Made by a program: the position numbers and the translations under genes | The notes under the pieces: generated by a model | Told to the model about the DNA's origin: nothing | Seen by the model: the letters and a program-made list of their open reading frames with translations, nothing else | The model's database searches: none | Part shown: positions 41,463-50,095 of the stretch, piece by piece | Layout: every line of letters starts with the position of its first letter | Position numbering within the stretch: position 1 is the first letter of the stretch | Assembly (NCBI RefSeq): GCF_902497785.1 | Contig: NZ_CABVHK010000013.1 | Coordinates: 154,281-218,280 of the forward strand | DNA from: Pseudomonas fluorescens | Lineage (GTDB): Bacteria > Pseudomonadota > Gammaproteobacteria > Pseudomonadales > Pseudomonadaceae | Length of the DNA: 64,000 bases | Direction: 5' to 3'

Positions 41463-41580
41463 GGCGGGCACCTTTGAAAAATATTGATTGCAGCCTAGCG
41501 GGCTGCGAGAAGCGCGCAAGTTTACGCGAGCGCAACGCAGAAGACGACCATGGGGGCAGGTCGACTTCGGGGTGATGCCG

Positions 41581-41660
41581 AAAAGATCGCAGCCTTCGGC
41601 AGCTCCTACATTAGAGCAGGCGCACACCCTGTAGGAGCTGCCGAAGGCTGCGATCTTTTG
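41581..41660. repeat. REPIN-like inverted repeat
   Basis: AAAAGATCGCAGCCTTCGGC and AGCTCCTACA at the left mirror TGTAGGAGCTGCCGAAGGCT and GCGATCTTTT at the right (perfect over about 28 bp). It lies between accC and prmA. Confidence 0.92.
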
Positions 41661-41674
41661 ATTTACCCAGAAAC

Positions 41675-41702
41675 AACAAAGCCGCTCGAAAGCGGCTTTG
41701 TT
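41675..41702 (-). terminator. Rho-independent terminator after accC
   Basis: AACAAAGCCGCT (41675-41686) pairs perfectly with AGCGGCTTTGTT (41691-41702) around CGAA. On the minus strand the stem is followed by a short T-rich stretch. It lies 16 nt after the accC stop. Confidence 0.8.
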
Positions 41703-41717
41703 GGTCTGGATCACAGA

Positions 41718-43076
41718 CTAGTGCTTGTCGCCAGCCAGTTTGTGTTCCAGGTAGTGGATGTTGATTCCACCTTTGCAGAAGCCTTCATCGCGGACCAGGT
41801 CGCGGTGCAGCGGGATGTTGGTCTTGATCCCGTCGACCACGATTTCGTCCAGCGCATTGCGCATGCGCGCCAGGGCTTCGTCACGGGTTGCGCCGTAGGT
41901 GATCAGCTTGCCGATCAACGAATCATAGTTCGGCGGAACGGCATAACCGCTGTACAGGTGCGAATCGACGCGTACGCCGTTGCCGCCTGGTGCGTGGAAA
42001 TGCTTGACCGTGCCTGGGCTCGGCATGAAGGTTTTCGGGTCTTCGGCGTTGATCCGGCATTCCAGCGCGTGACCGCGGATGACGACGTCATCCTGGGTGA
42101 ACGACAGCTTGTTGCCAGCGGCGATGCTGAGCATCTCCTTGACGATGTCGATGCCGGTGACCATTTCCGAAACCGGATGCTCAACCTGAACGCGGGTGTT
42201 CATTTCGATGAAATAGAACGCGCCGTTCTCGTACAGGAACTCGAAAGTGCCCGCGCCACGGTAGTTGATGTCGATGCACGCCTTGACGCAGCGAGCGAGG
42301 ACTTCAGCACGTGCTTTCTCGTCGATGCCCGGTGCCGGCGCTTCTTCGAGAACCTTCTGGTGACGGCGTTGCAGCGAGCAATCGCGGTCGCCCAGATGGA
42401 TAGCACTGCCCTGACCATCGGAAAGCACCTGGACTTCCACGTGACGTGGGTTGGTCAGGAATTTTTCCAGATAGACCATCGGGTTGCCGAACGCCGCGCC
42501 AGCTTCGGTGCGGGTCAGCTTGGCGAAGGAGATCAGGTCTTCTTCTTTATGCACAACGCGCATGCCGCGACCACCACCGCCGCCAGCGGCTTTGATGATC
42601 ACCGGGTAACCGACTTCGCGACCGATGCGCAGCGCGGTTTCTTCGTCTTCCGGCAGCGGGCCGTCAGAGCCCGGAACGGTGGGAACACCGGCCGCGATCA
42701 TGGCGTGCTTGGCCGATACCTTGTCGCCCATCAGGCGAATGGTGTCGGCTTTCGGGCCAATGAAAGCGAAGCCGGAGTTCTCGACCTGCTCGGCGAAATC
42801 AGCGTTTTCCGCAAGGAACCCGTAGCCTGGGTGAATGGCGGTAGCGCCGGTCACTTCAGCGGCGGCGATGATGGCCGGAATGTGCAGGTAAGAGTGAGCA
42901 GCTGACGCCGGACCGATGCAGACCGATTCGTCTGCCAGGCCCAGGTGCATCAGCTCTTTGTCAGCCTTGGAGTAAACGGCGACGGTCTTGATGCCCATCT
43001 CTTTGCAGGCACGCAGGATCCGCAGTGCGATCTCACCGCGGTTGGCGATCAGAACTTTTTCCAACTTCGCAGTCAT
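41718..43076 (-). CDS. accC: Acetyl-CoA carboxylase, biotin carboxylase subunit
   Basis: AccC carboxylates the biotin on AccB, the first step of fatty acid synthesis. The 452-residue ATP-grasp protein starts MTAKLEKVLIANRGEIALR and has KAAGGGGGRGMRVV, HLGDRDCSLQRRHQK, EMNTRVQVEHPVSEM and a C-terminal ATRDEALARM. ATG 43076 has GGAG 8 nt upstream; the open frame to 43097 overlaps the spacer after accB. The 17-nt gap to accB marks one operon. Confidence 0.98.
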   Translation of the reverse strand: MTAKLEKVLIANRGEIALRILRACKEMGIKTVAVYSKADKELMHLGLADESVCIGPASAAHSYLHIPAIIAAAEVTGATAIHPGYGFLAENADFAEQVENSGFAFIGPKADTIRLMGDKVSAKHAMIAAGVPTVPGSDGPLPEDEETALRIGREVGYPVIIKAAGGGGGRGMRVVHKEEDLISFAKLTRTEAGAAFGNPMVYLEKFLTNPRHVEVQVLSDGQGSAIHLGDRDCSLQRRHQKVLEEAPAPGIDEKARAEVLARCVKACIDINYRGAGTFEFLYENGAFYFIEMNTRVQVEHPVSEMVTGIDIVKEMLSIAAGNKLSFTQDDVVIRGHALECRINAEDPKTFMPSPGTVKHFHAPGGNGVRVDSHLYSGYAVPPNYDSLIGKLITYGATRDEALARMRNALDEIVVDGIKTNIPLHRDLVRDEGFCKGGINIHYLEHKLAGDKH

Positions 43077-43093
43077 CAAAGTTTCTCCGCGGT

Positions 43094-43558
43094 TCAAACG
43101 ATGGTGAACAGCGGTTGGTCGTACTCAACCGGCTGGCCGTCTTCGACGAGGATGGATTCGATCACACCGCTGGTCTCGGCTTCGATGTGGTTCATCATCT
43201 TCATCGCTTCGACGATGCACAGGGTGTCGCCTTTCTTCACGGTCTGGCCGACTTCAACGAAGGACGGCGAGCTTGGCGAAGATTTGCGATAGAAGGTGCC
43301 GACCATCGGCGAACGGGCAACGGTGCCGTTCAGAACAGGTGCAGCCGGAGCAGCAGGAGCGGCAGCGGCGGCAACCGGAGCAGCAGCGACAGGCGCTGGA
43401 GCCGGAGCGTGCATTGGAGCCGGTGCGTAGTACTGCTGAGCCGGTGTCTTGCTGTGGCGGCTGATGCGTACGGACTCTTCGCCTTCCTTGATCTCGAGCT
43501 CGTCGATGCCGGACTCTTCCAGCAATTCGATCAGTTTCTTAACTTTACGGATATCCAT
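43094..43558 (-). CDS. accB: Acetyl-CoA carboxylase, biotin carboxyl carrier protein
   Basis: BCCP, 154 residues. The N-terminal helix (DIRKVKKLIELLEESGIDEL) is followed by an Ala/Pro linker (residues ~45-75) and the biotinyl domain with the biotin lysine in VEAMKMMN. It lies between aroQ (48 nt upstream) and accC. Confidence 0.98.
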   Translation of the reverse strand: MDIRKVKKLIELLEESGIDELEIKEGEESVRISRHSKTPAQQYYAPAPMHAPAPAPVAAAPVAAAAAPAAPAAPVLNGTVARSPMVGTFYRKSSPSSPSFVEVGQTVKKGDTLCIVEAMKMMNHIEAETSGVIESILVEDGQPVEYDQPLFTIV

Positions 43559-43606
43559 GAATCATCAACTCCCAAGGGTCGGTCAGGGGCGTTTAACGCT
43601 TGTTGT

Positions 43607-44059
43607 TCAAGCCGTTGCCTGTCTTTCAAGCTGCTCTAGTGCGGCCTCCAGGGCCAGTCGATAACCGCTGGCGCCAAGGCCGCAGATCACTCCCACCGCT
43701 ACGTCGGAGAAGTAAGAGTGATGGCGGAAAGGTTCGCGTTTGTGCACGTTAGACAAATGCACTTCGATGAATGGGATGCTCACCGCCAGCAGCGCGTCAC
43801 GTAATGCGACACTTGTGTGTGTAAAAGCTGCTGGGTTGATCAGAATGAAGTCCACACCTTCGCTGCGGGCAGCGTGGATGCGGTCGATCAATTCGTACTC
43901 GGCGTTGCTTTGCAGGTGCAGCAAATGATGGCCGGCTTCCCGCGCACGACGCTCCAGGTCCTGGTTGATCTGCGCCAGCGTCGTCGCGCCGTAGGTGCCC
44001 GGTTCGCGGGTGCCGAGCATGTTCAGGTTGGGGCCGTGCAAAACCAGTAAGGTCGCCAT
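43607..44059 (-). CDS. aroQ: Type II 3-dehydroquinate dehydratase
   Basis: Shikimate pathway enzyme, 150 residues. It has LHGPNLNMLGTREPGTYG with the catalytic Tyr, LINPAAFTHTSVALRDAL, and EVHLSNVHKREPFRHHS. ATG 44059 (MATLLVLHG) has AGGA about 7 nt upstream; the open frame to 44086 is not supported. It is the first gene of aroQ-accB-accC, an order common in gamma-proteobacteria. Confidence 0.97.
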   Translation of the reverse strand: MATLLVLHGPNLNMLGTREPGTYGATTLAQINQDLERRAREAGHHLLHLQSNAEYELIDRIHAARSEGVDFILINPAAFTHTSVALRDALLAVSIPFIEVHLSNVHKREPFRHHSYFSDVAVGVICGLGASGYRLALEAALEQLERQATA

Positions 44060-44190
44060 CTGCTGTTCCTTGTGATCTGTGTGCAAGTGTCAGAACCCGG
44101 CGACTATGCCGCAAAGCCTTTGTGACTGTCCAGTTCTATGCAATAGCCAGCACGATGGCCGATGTTTGCGCGAGATATGTGACCGGGTGA

Positions 44191-45927
44191 TTAAATCCGG
44201 TCATTTGCTTTCGCGACACGTTCGGCGAAGTCCTGCGCGTTGATCTCGCCGATCACGCGAACATCGGCGCGTTCGACGCCGTCCTTGCCGAAAAACATCA
44301 ACGCCGGTGGGCCAAACAATTGGTAGCGGTCGAGCAGGGCACGTTGCTCGGTGTTACTGGCGGTGATGTCGAAGCGGATCAGGCGATAGCCTTGCAATTG
44401 CTCGAGCACCCGGGCGTCGCTGAGCACTTCGCGTTCGATGACTTTGCAACTGATGCACCAGTCGGCATACCAGTCGAGCAGCAGCGGGGTGGCGGAGGAC
44501 CGGGCGTCGGCGAGCACGCGATCCAGTTCGGTTGGCGTGGTGATGGTCTGCCAGTCGCCGGTCTTTTGCGGTTGCTCGTTGCCGCTGACGATGCGCGGCT
44601 GGCCAATTGGATTGAGTAAATCGGTCTGGCCACTGAACGCGCCGTACCAGCACGCCAGCGCGTAAAACAGCAGGAACATGCCGAGTAACTGGCCCAGACG
44701 TTTTCGCGGAGGTTTGTAGACGAACTCCAGCGCGCCGAGGAACAAACCGACGCCCGCCGCCAGCAAACCAATCAGCAGCAAGGTGATCTGCCCCGGCATT
44801 ACGCGGCTGAGCAGACCGATGGCCAATCCCAGCAACAGCACGCCAATCGCGTTTTTCACATAGATCAGCCACGGCCCGCTTTTCGGCAGCCAGGCCGCGC
44901 CGCCGGTGGCCACCAGCAACAGCGGTGCGCCCATGCCGAGGCCGAGCATGAACAGTTTCAGTCCGCCGCCCAGCGCATCGCCGCTGGCGCTGATGTACAG
45001 CAGCGCGCCGGCCAGCGGTGCCGAGACGCAAGGTGAAACCAGCAAGCTGGAAACCACGCCCAACACCGCCGCACCCCACAACGAGCCCCCTTCGGTGCGA
45101 CCGGCGATGCGATCCAGCCGGCTGCTGATGGCGTGCGGCAACTTCAGTTCGAAGACGCCGAACATCGCCAGGGCAAACACTGCAAAAAACATCGCGAACG
45201 GCACCAGCACCCAGGCCGATTGCAACCGCGCCTGAAGGTTGAGCTGCGCGCCGAACATTCCCATCAATGCACCGAGCAAGGCGAAACAGGCTGCCATCGG
45301 CAGTACGTAGGCCAGCGACAGATTGAAGCCGCGCAAGCCTCCGACCTGGCCGCGCAACACCACGCCGGACAGGATCGGCAGCATCGGCAGCACGCAAGGG
45401 GTGAAGGTCAGGCCAAGGCCGGCGAGGAAGAACAGCGCCAGTTCACGCCAGCTCCAGTTTTTTGCAGTGCCAGAGCCCTCAATGCTCAGCCGTTCGGTCT
45501 CGGGCGGATAGCACAGACCTTTGTCGGCGCAACCTTGATACGTCACTGCCAGGGTGAAGGCCCGTTGATCGGTGCGCGGCAGCTCTACCTCGATGATCTC
45601 GTGGTAAACCTCGACGTCGCCGAAGTACTCGTCATGCTTTTGTTCGCCTTTAGGCAACTGCGCCGCGCCAAGCGCGACATCCGCGGGATCGGCGCGAAAC
45701 TGGAAGCGATGGCGATAGAGGTAGTAGCCCTCGGTGGCGACGAAGCGCAGTTTGATCGATTGCGGCGTGCTGTCTATCAGGCTCAGTTGAAAGGCTTCGC
45801 GCACCGGCAGGAAGTCGGCGCTGTTGTTGATCGAGCCGAGGGTGGCGCTGGGTCGGCTTTCCAGCAACCCGGCGGCGGTGGCCGGAAGAGTGAGCACTAA
45901 GAACAGCAGGCAGAGCAAACGGCGCAT
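44191..45927 (-). CDS. dsbD: Thiol:disulfide interchange protein DsbD
   Basis: DsbD carries electrons from cytoplasmic thioredoxin to periplasmic thiol proteins. The 578-residue protein has a signal peptide (LLCLLFLVLTLPATAA), an N-terminal domain with the GCADKGLCYPP cysteines, a membrane domain of about eight segments with the redox cysteines in FTPCVLPMLP and SPCVSAPLAG, and a C-terminal thioredoxin-like domain with ADWCISCKV. ATG 45927 was chosen because the signal peptide starts there; upstream frame is repeat sequence. Confidence 0.96.
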   Translation of the reverse strand: MRRLLCLLFLVLTLPATAAGLLESRPSATLGSINNSADFLPVREAFQLSLIDSTPQSIKLRFVATEGYYLYRHRFQFRADPADVALGAAQLPKGEQKHDEYFGDVEVYHEIIEVELPRTDQRAFTLAVTYQGCADKGLCYPPETERLSIEGSGTAKNWSWRELALFFLAGLGLTFTPCVLPMLPILSGVVLRGQVGGLRGFNLSLAYVLPMAACFALLGALMGMFGAQLNLQARLQSAWVLVPFAMFFAVFALAMFGVFELKLPHAISSRLDRIAGRTEGGSLWGAAVLGVVSSLLVSPCVSAPLAGALLYISASGDALGGGLKLFMLGLGMGAPLLLVATGGAAWLPKSGPWLIYVKNAIGVLLLGLAIGLLSRVMPGQITLLLIGLLAAGVGLFLGALEFVYKPPRKRLGQLLGMFLLFYALACWYGAFSGQTDLLNPIGQPRIVSGNEQPQKTGDWQTITTPTELDRVLADARSSATPLLLDWYADWCISCKVIEREVLSDARVLEQLQGYRLIRFDITASNTEQRALLDRYQLFGPPALMFFGKDGVERADVRVIGEINAQDFAERVAKANDRI

Positions 45928-45995
45928 GACGATCTCGCGTATCGGAGGTGGGGGCATGATAGCTGAGTGCGCGATGCAGGGATCTACTCTGGCCC

Positions 45996-46090
45996 CTGTA
46001 GGAGCTGCCGCAGGCTGCGATCTTTGCTTTTGATGCGGCGCCATTTTCTGGAGACTAGATCAAAAGATCGCAGCCTGCGGCAGCTCCTAC
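45996..46090. repeat. REPIN-like inverted repeat
   Basis: CTGTAGGAGCTGCCGCAGGC and TGCGATCTTT at the left mirror AGATCGCAGCCTGCGGCAGC and TCCTAC at the right. It lies between the chemoreceptor gene and dsbD. Confidence 0.92.
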
Positions 46091-46102
46091 GGGGGATTGT
46101 TG

Positions 46103-48049
46103 TCAGACGCGGAAGGCCTGAACGGCCGTATGCAGGCGCCCACCCAACACTAACAGGTGCTCGCCTTGCTCGCGTCCCTCGCCAATGCGCAGCAAGTTAT
46201 CCCCACCCAATTGGTGAATCCGCTCACTGTGATCGCGAATTTCACTGACGGCGCCGCTCTGCTGAGCCGTGACGTCGGCGATACGTACGGCGGTGTCGGC
46301 GATGGTCTGAATCGCCCCGACGATTTTATCCAGCGCGCCGTCCGCAGCCTGCGCCTGATTGGCCGTCGCTTCAGCGTGTTCGACTTGCGCGCGCATGCCT
46401 TCCACCGATTGCCGCGCCGCCGTTTGCAGCCCGGCAATCAAGGTCTGGATTTCGGCCGTAGCCCCGGCCGTGCGTTGCGCCAAGGACCGAACCTCTTCCG
46501 CCACGACGGCAAAGCCGCGACCCATTTCCCCGGCGCGGGCCGCTTCAATCGCCGCGTTCAGCGCCAGCAGGTTGGTCTGGTCGGCAATCGAGCGGATCAC
46601 CGTGAGCACGCCGCCGATGGTTGCCGATTCCTCCGCCAGGTGTTCGATCATCTGTGCATTGCCTTGCACTTCACCCACCAACGCATGCAGACCGGTGAGG
46701 CTCAAGCCGATGACTTTCTGACCATGTTCCACCGCCAGTCCGGCATGGCGACTGGCGTCGGCGGCCTGACTGGCATCGCCGGCGACTTGCTGAATGGTCG
46801 CCTCCAGTTCACCGAGGGAGTCACGGATCAGCGCCGTGTCACCCGCCTGATGCTCGGCACCGCTGTGCAAGTCATGACTCAATTCCGCCAGGGTCCGGCT
46901 GCTGCCGGCAACCTGTTCGGCGTTCAGCCGAATGGTCCCCACCAGATCGACAAGGTAGGCGCGCAGACGATTGAGCGAGGCCTGGATGTCATGCAGTTCG
47001 CGATTGGTTTTGCCCAGTTCAATGTCGCGGCTGAAATCGCCCTCGGCCCAGGTCGACAGGGCGGGCGCGAGATTCGTCAGCGTGCGGGCCAGGCGTCGTT
47101 GCAGGGTGTCGATGAGCAAGGCGATCAACAGGATCAGGCCGATCATCAACCCTTGCATCAACCGTACTTCGCTCTGGATGTGCCCGTGCTGGGCGCGGAC
47201 CACCGGCTCCAGCCCGGCGATGGCCTGCTGTACTGCAGCGATTTTCAGGTGAGTCGCGGCGCTGAGGTCGGCGCGTTTCTGGATCTGCTCGCGGGTGCGC
47301 GCAAGCTCCGAGGGGTAGCGGGTCAGCAGGCTTGTGAGTTCGCGCTTGAGTCCGACACCGGCATCTTCGGCGACGGCTGTTTCGGTGTTCTCCAGGCCCA
47401 TCATCGCGGCGAAATCGTCGGTGCCCGACTCGGTTTTGCTGGTAACGCCCAACAGCGGCAGAGCGTTCAACACTTCGGCCTGAGCCCGGATGTTGGTGAC
47501 TTCGCGCTCCACATCGGCGGCCAGCTCGCTGCGACCGCTGCTGACCAGTTTGTCCCGGGCCAGGGATAGTTTGCCTAAGTGCTGGGAGGCGGCCAGTAGA
47601 GGCGTCAGATACGTCGCATTACCGCTGGCGTATTGGCTGAGCTGATCAAGGCTGGCGCCGAGCTCGCGTTCAGCTTGCAACAGCAATGCCTGTGGATCGC
47701 CCGCGAGTTTGCCGGCGGCCAGCAGGTCGGTTTTGCTGAATTCACTGAGGTTCGTCAGGCTGGGGCGCAAGGTGTCGGCCAATGCGGGCGGCAACTCTCC
47801 CAGTTCCTTTTGCAGCGCGTCGATGGCCTGACTGGCACTGCTGAGGCGCAGTGCGTCACCGCTGGCGAGGTAATCCTCGACGTTGCGCGCCACTTCATTC
47901 TGGAATTGTTGCGACAACCCCAAGTAGCGCTCCATCAACAGATACGGGCGTTCGAGGGCTTTTTGCGACCACCAGAGTGTGGCGCCGAGGGCCACGCACA
48001 CGGCGACTAAAAGAAGGGTGTTGAGATTGGTCAGCAGTTTCAGGCGCAT
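46103..48049 (-). CDS. Methyl-accepting chemotaxis protein, CtpL-like
   Basis: Chemoreceptor of 648 residues. One membrane segment lies at ~10-28 (NTLLLVAVCVALGATLWW), a helical periplasmic domain at ~30-300, a second membrane segment near 303-322 (GLMIGLILLIALLIDTL), a HAMP-like linker, and the signalling domain with the highly conserved hairpin tip IRSIADQTNLLALNAAIEAA. In P. aeruginosa the gene at this place is ctpL, a receptor for inorganic phosphate at low concentration; the ligand here is inferred from position only. It lacks a C-terminal CheR-binding pentapeptide. Confidence 0.9.
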   Translation of the reverse strand: MRLKLLTNLNTLLLVAVCVALGATLWWSQKALERPYLLMERYLGLSQQFQNEVARNVEDYLASGDALRLSSASQAIDALQKELGELPPALADTLRPSLTNLSEFSKTDLLAAGKLAGDPQALLLQAERELGASLDQLSQYASGNATYLTPLLAASQHLGKLSLARDKLVSSGRSELAADVEREVTNIRAQAEVLNALPLLGVTSKTESGTDDFAAMMGLENTETAVAEDAGVGLKRELTSLLTRYPSELARTREQIQKRADLSAATHLKIAAVQQAIAGLEPVVRAQHGHIQSEVRLMQGLMIGLILLIALLIDTLQRRLARTLTNLAPALSTWAEGDFSRDIELGKTNRELHDIQASLNRLRAYLVDLVGTIRLNAEQVAGSSRTLAELSHDLHSGAEHQAGDTALIRDSLGELEATIQQVAGDASQAADASRHAGLAVEHGQKVIGLSLTGLHALVGEVQGNAQMIEHLAEESATIGGVLTVIRSIADQTNLLALNAAIEAARAGEMGRGFAVVAEEVRSLAQRTAGATAEIQTLIAGLQTAARQSVEGMRAQVEHAEATANQAQAADGALDKIVGAIQTIADTAVRIADVTAQQSGAVSEIRDHSERIHQLGGDNLLRIGEGREQGEHLLVLGGRLHTAVQAFRV

Positions 48050-48101
48050 CGTGGGACTACCAACGGCAGAATGGTAAGCCCCTGAAGTTATTGCGGTTCT
48101 G

Positions 48102-49772
48102 TTACAGGGTTATGACCGAATGAGTCGAATCCGATGAAAAAGTGGCACTTTGCTTTGACGCTCGCGAGGTCTGTACGCGGTTGCGCCCGGCGTGCTTGGC
48201 GCGGTACAGCGCCTCGTCCGCCTGGCTCGCCATCATCAGGCTGTCGGAGTCTTCATGAAATTCCACCACCCCGGCGCTGAACGTACACCAAAGGTCCTGG
48301 GGTTGAGCGGGGTAGTGAATTTCCGCAAAACGCTGGCGAATTTCATCGAGAACGCCGTAGGCCGCTTCGATGTCGGTGTCCGGCATGACGATGGCGAACT
48401 CTTCGCCGCCGTAACGGCCGATGAAATCGCTCTTGCGCAAACGCTGTTTGAGAAACAGCGCCAGGCTTTTGATCACGCGGTCGCCCATCGGGTGGCCGTG
48501 GCTGTCATTGACCCGCTTGAAGTGGTCGATGTCGAGCATCGCAAAACTCAGCGGCTTGCTTTCGCGACGGGCGCGGAAGCTGCAGTCTTCGAGTAATTGC
48601 AAAATGTGCGTGTGGTTGTACAACCCGGTGAGGCTGTCGCGGACCATCCTTGCTTTCAGGTTGCGCGCGCGAGCCGCGCGGTTACGCACGGTGGTGATCA
48701 GGTGCCGGGGCTTGATCGGTTTGGTCAGGAAGTCATCGCCGCCCTCGCTCATGGCGTCGAGTTGCTTGTCCAGGTCGTCTTCGGCCGACAGGTAAATGAT
48801 CGGCACGCTGACATAGCGGTCGTTGTGGCGAATCACCTTCGCGAGTTCGGTGCCGGTGCAGGCTGGCATGTACATGTCGAGGATGATCAGGTCGGGCTGG
48901 AAGTCTGCGAGCTCAGCCATGGCCTGAATAGGCTCGATCAAGGTCCGCGTGACGATGCCCGCGCTGTTCAGCAGGCGTTCGGTGTGCAAGGCCTGGGCGC
49001 GAGAATCGTCGATGATCAACACTTTATAAGGTTCGTACTGCGCGACGCAGGTCAGGACTTCGATTTTTTCCAGCAGGCTCGAGGCTTCCAGAGTGCCGGT
49101 CAAGAACTCCTGGCCGCCGGCGCGCACGGCGGCGAGGCGGGTCGGCGTGTCGGTCTCGTGCAAGCTGAAGAACAGCAGTGGCAACGGTTCATCCAGACCC
49201 ACTTGAGCTTCGGCGGCCAATTTCAGGCCGACGCCCGGACCGCTGAAGTCCACGTCCATCACGATCGCGGCGGGCAAGCGTTCAACCATCGATGTGCGAA
49301 ACGCAGCCACGCTGTCCAGCGATTGGGCGCTGAGCCCGAAAAACTCAAGCTGCTTGGCCAGACGCTCGGCCCGGTCGTGGTCCTGCAGCATCACGTAGAT
49401 CGGCTTGCGCAGGGGCGGCAGGAAGGTTTGTTCGAGTTGATCGCCATGACGCAGGCCAGTGCGCGACAGGCGCTGCATCAAGCGGTTGAGGTCGGTGATC
49501 AGGCCGCTGCTCAGGCGTCCGCGATTGGCATCGACAGCCTCCAGCGACTGGCCGATGTAGCGCGCCAGCTGCGTGTGTTCGGGTTGTTCGAAGCGCTCGG
49601 CGAATCGCAGCAGGCGCAGGTTGGCCTCGCTCAATTCCGCGAGGTCGGTGGAAGACCACTCACTGCGTTGCAAGCGCTGCCAGATCTCAAGAATTTGACG
49701 CGCCTGATGAATTACCCGCTGGGCAAAATGGTGCTTGAGACGCTCACGGCTGGGGTCTTCTGACTCGGTCAT
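48102..49772 (-). CDS. gcbA: Diguanylate cyclase with two receiver domains (GcbA-like)
   Basis: GcbA makes c-di-GMP and promotes surface attachment in P. fluorescens. The 556-residue protein has an N-terminal helical Hpt-like part (~1-115), a degenerate receiver (~125-240), a receiver with intact acidic pocket and acceptor Asp (VLIIDDSRAQ, LIILDMYMPACTG) and a GGDEF domain with active site GGEEF. An inhibitory RxxD site (R-K-S-D) lies five residues before GGEEF. The Hpt-like and receiver layout suggests control by phosphorylation. The place between ctpL and the DUF2333 gene matches PA4843. Confidence 0.92.
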   Translation of the reverse strand: MTESEDPSRERLKHHFAQRVIHQARQILEIWQRLQRSEWSSTDLAELSEANLRLLRFAERFEQPEHTQLARYIGQSLEAVDANRGRLSSGLITDLNRLMQRLSRTGLRHGDQLEQTFLPPLRKPIYVMLQDHDRAERLAKQLEFFGLSAQSLDSVAAFRTSMVERLPAAIVMDVDFSGPGVGLKLAAEAQVGLDEPLPLLFFSLHETDTPTRLAAVRAGGQEFLTGTLEASSLLEKIEVLTCVAQYEPYKVLIIDDSRAQALHTERLLNSAGIVTRTLIEPIQAMAELADFQPDLIILDMYMPACTGTELAKVIRHNDRYVSVPIIYLSAEDDLDKQLDAMSEGGDDFLTKPIKPRHLITTVRNRAARARNLKARMVRDSLTGLYNHTHILQLLEDCSFRARRESKPLSFAMLDIDHFKRVNDSHGHPMGDRVIKSLALFLKQRLRKSDFIGRYGGEEFAIVMPDTDIEAAYGVLDEIRQRFAEIHYPAQPQDLWCTFSAGVVEFHEDSDSLMMASQADEALYRAKHAGRNRVQTSRASKQSATFSSDSTHSVITL

Positions 49773-50095
49773 ATCCTGACTACTAGTTAGGGTGCATGCT
49801 GAGGTCGACTGGTGGCTCTATGCTAGCACCTCTTTTCAGTGGGATGAGTGTCGTACGTCAATAATCTGCACGAAGGTGCCATTCAGTTTGTGACTGGTCG
49901 GTCTGAACTCTGGTTGGTGAGTTGCACATGCCCCGTGGCCGGGGCGTTTCAGCGCTTGGTTGGTCTTTTTGTATGAAAACTCTGTAACCCCGGCGAGTCT
50001 TGGCAGTCAGGCAATTCCGATTTTTCGTCTGCCTGATTCGCGGCGGATTTCGGCTGGTAGGGTTCAGGGATTCCCCTAGACGCTGTCTGCCAATC
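49773..50095. other. Intergenic region between gcbA and the T6SS cassette
   Basis: This 323-nt stretch separates divergent genes and must hold both promoters. On the plus strand a sigma-54-like element lies at 49911-49926. Open frames seen here on either strand lack a ribosome-binding site and family likeness, and I take none as genes. The coding start of the next gene is uncertain, so part of this stretch could be coding. Confidence 0.4.
49911..49926 (+). promoter_or_regulatory. Possible sigma-54 promoter before the T6SS cassette
   Basis: TGGTTGGTGAGTTGCA has GG (49912-49913) and GC (49924-49925) at the exact -24/-12 spacing, and a perfect TTGCA. The CAC after GG is not kept, so the -24 half is weak. 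Several T6SS clusters in Pseudomonas and Vibrio use RpoN. Confidence 0.35.
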
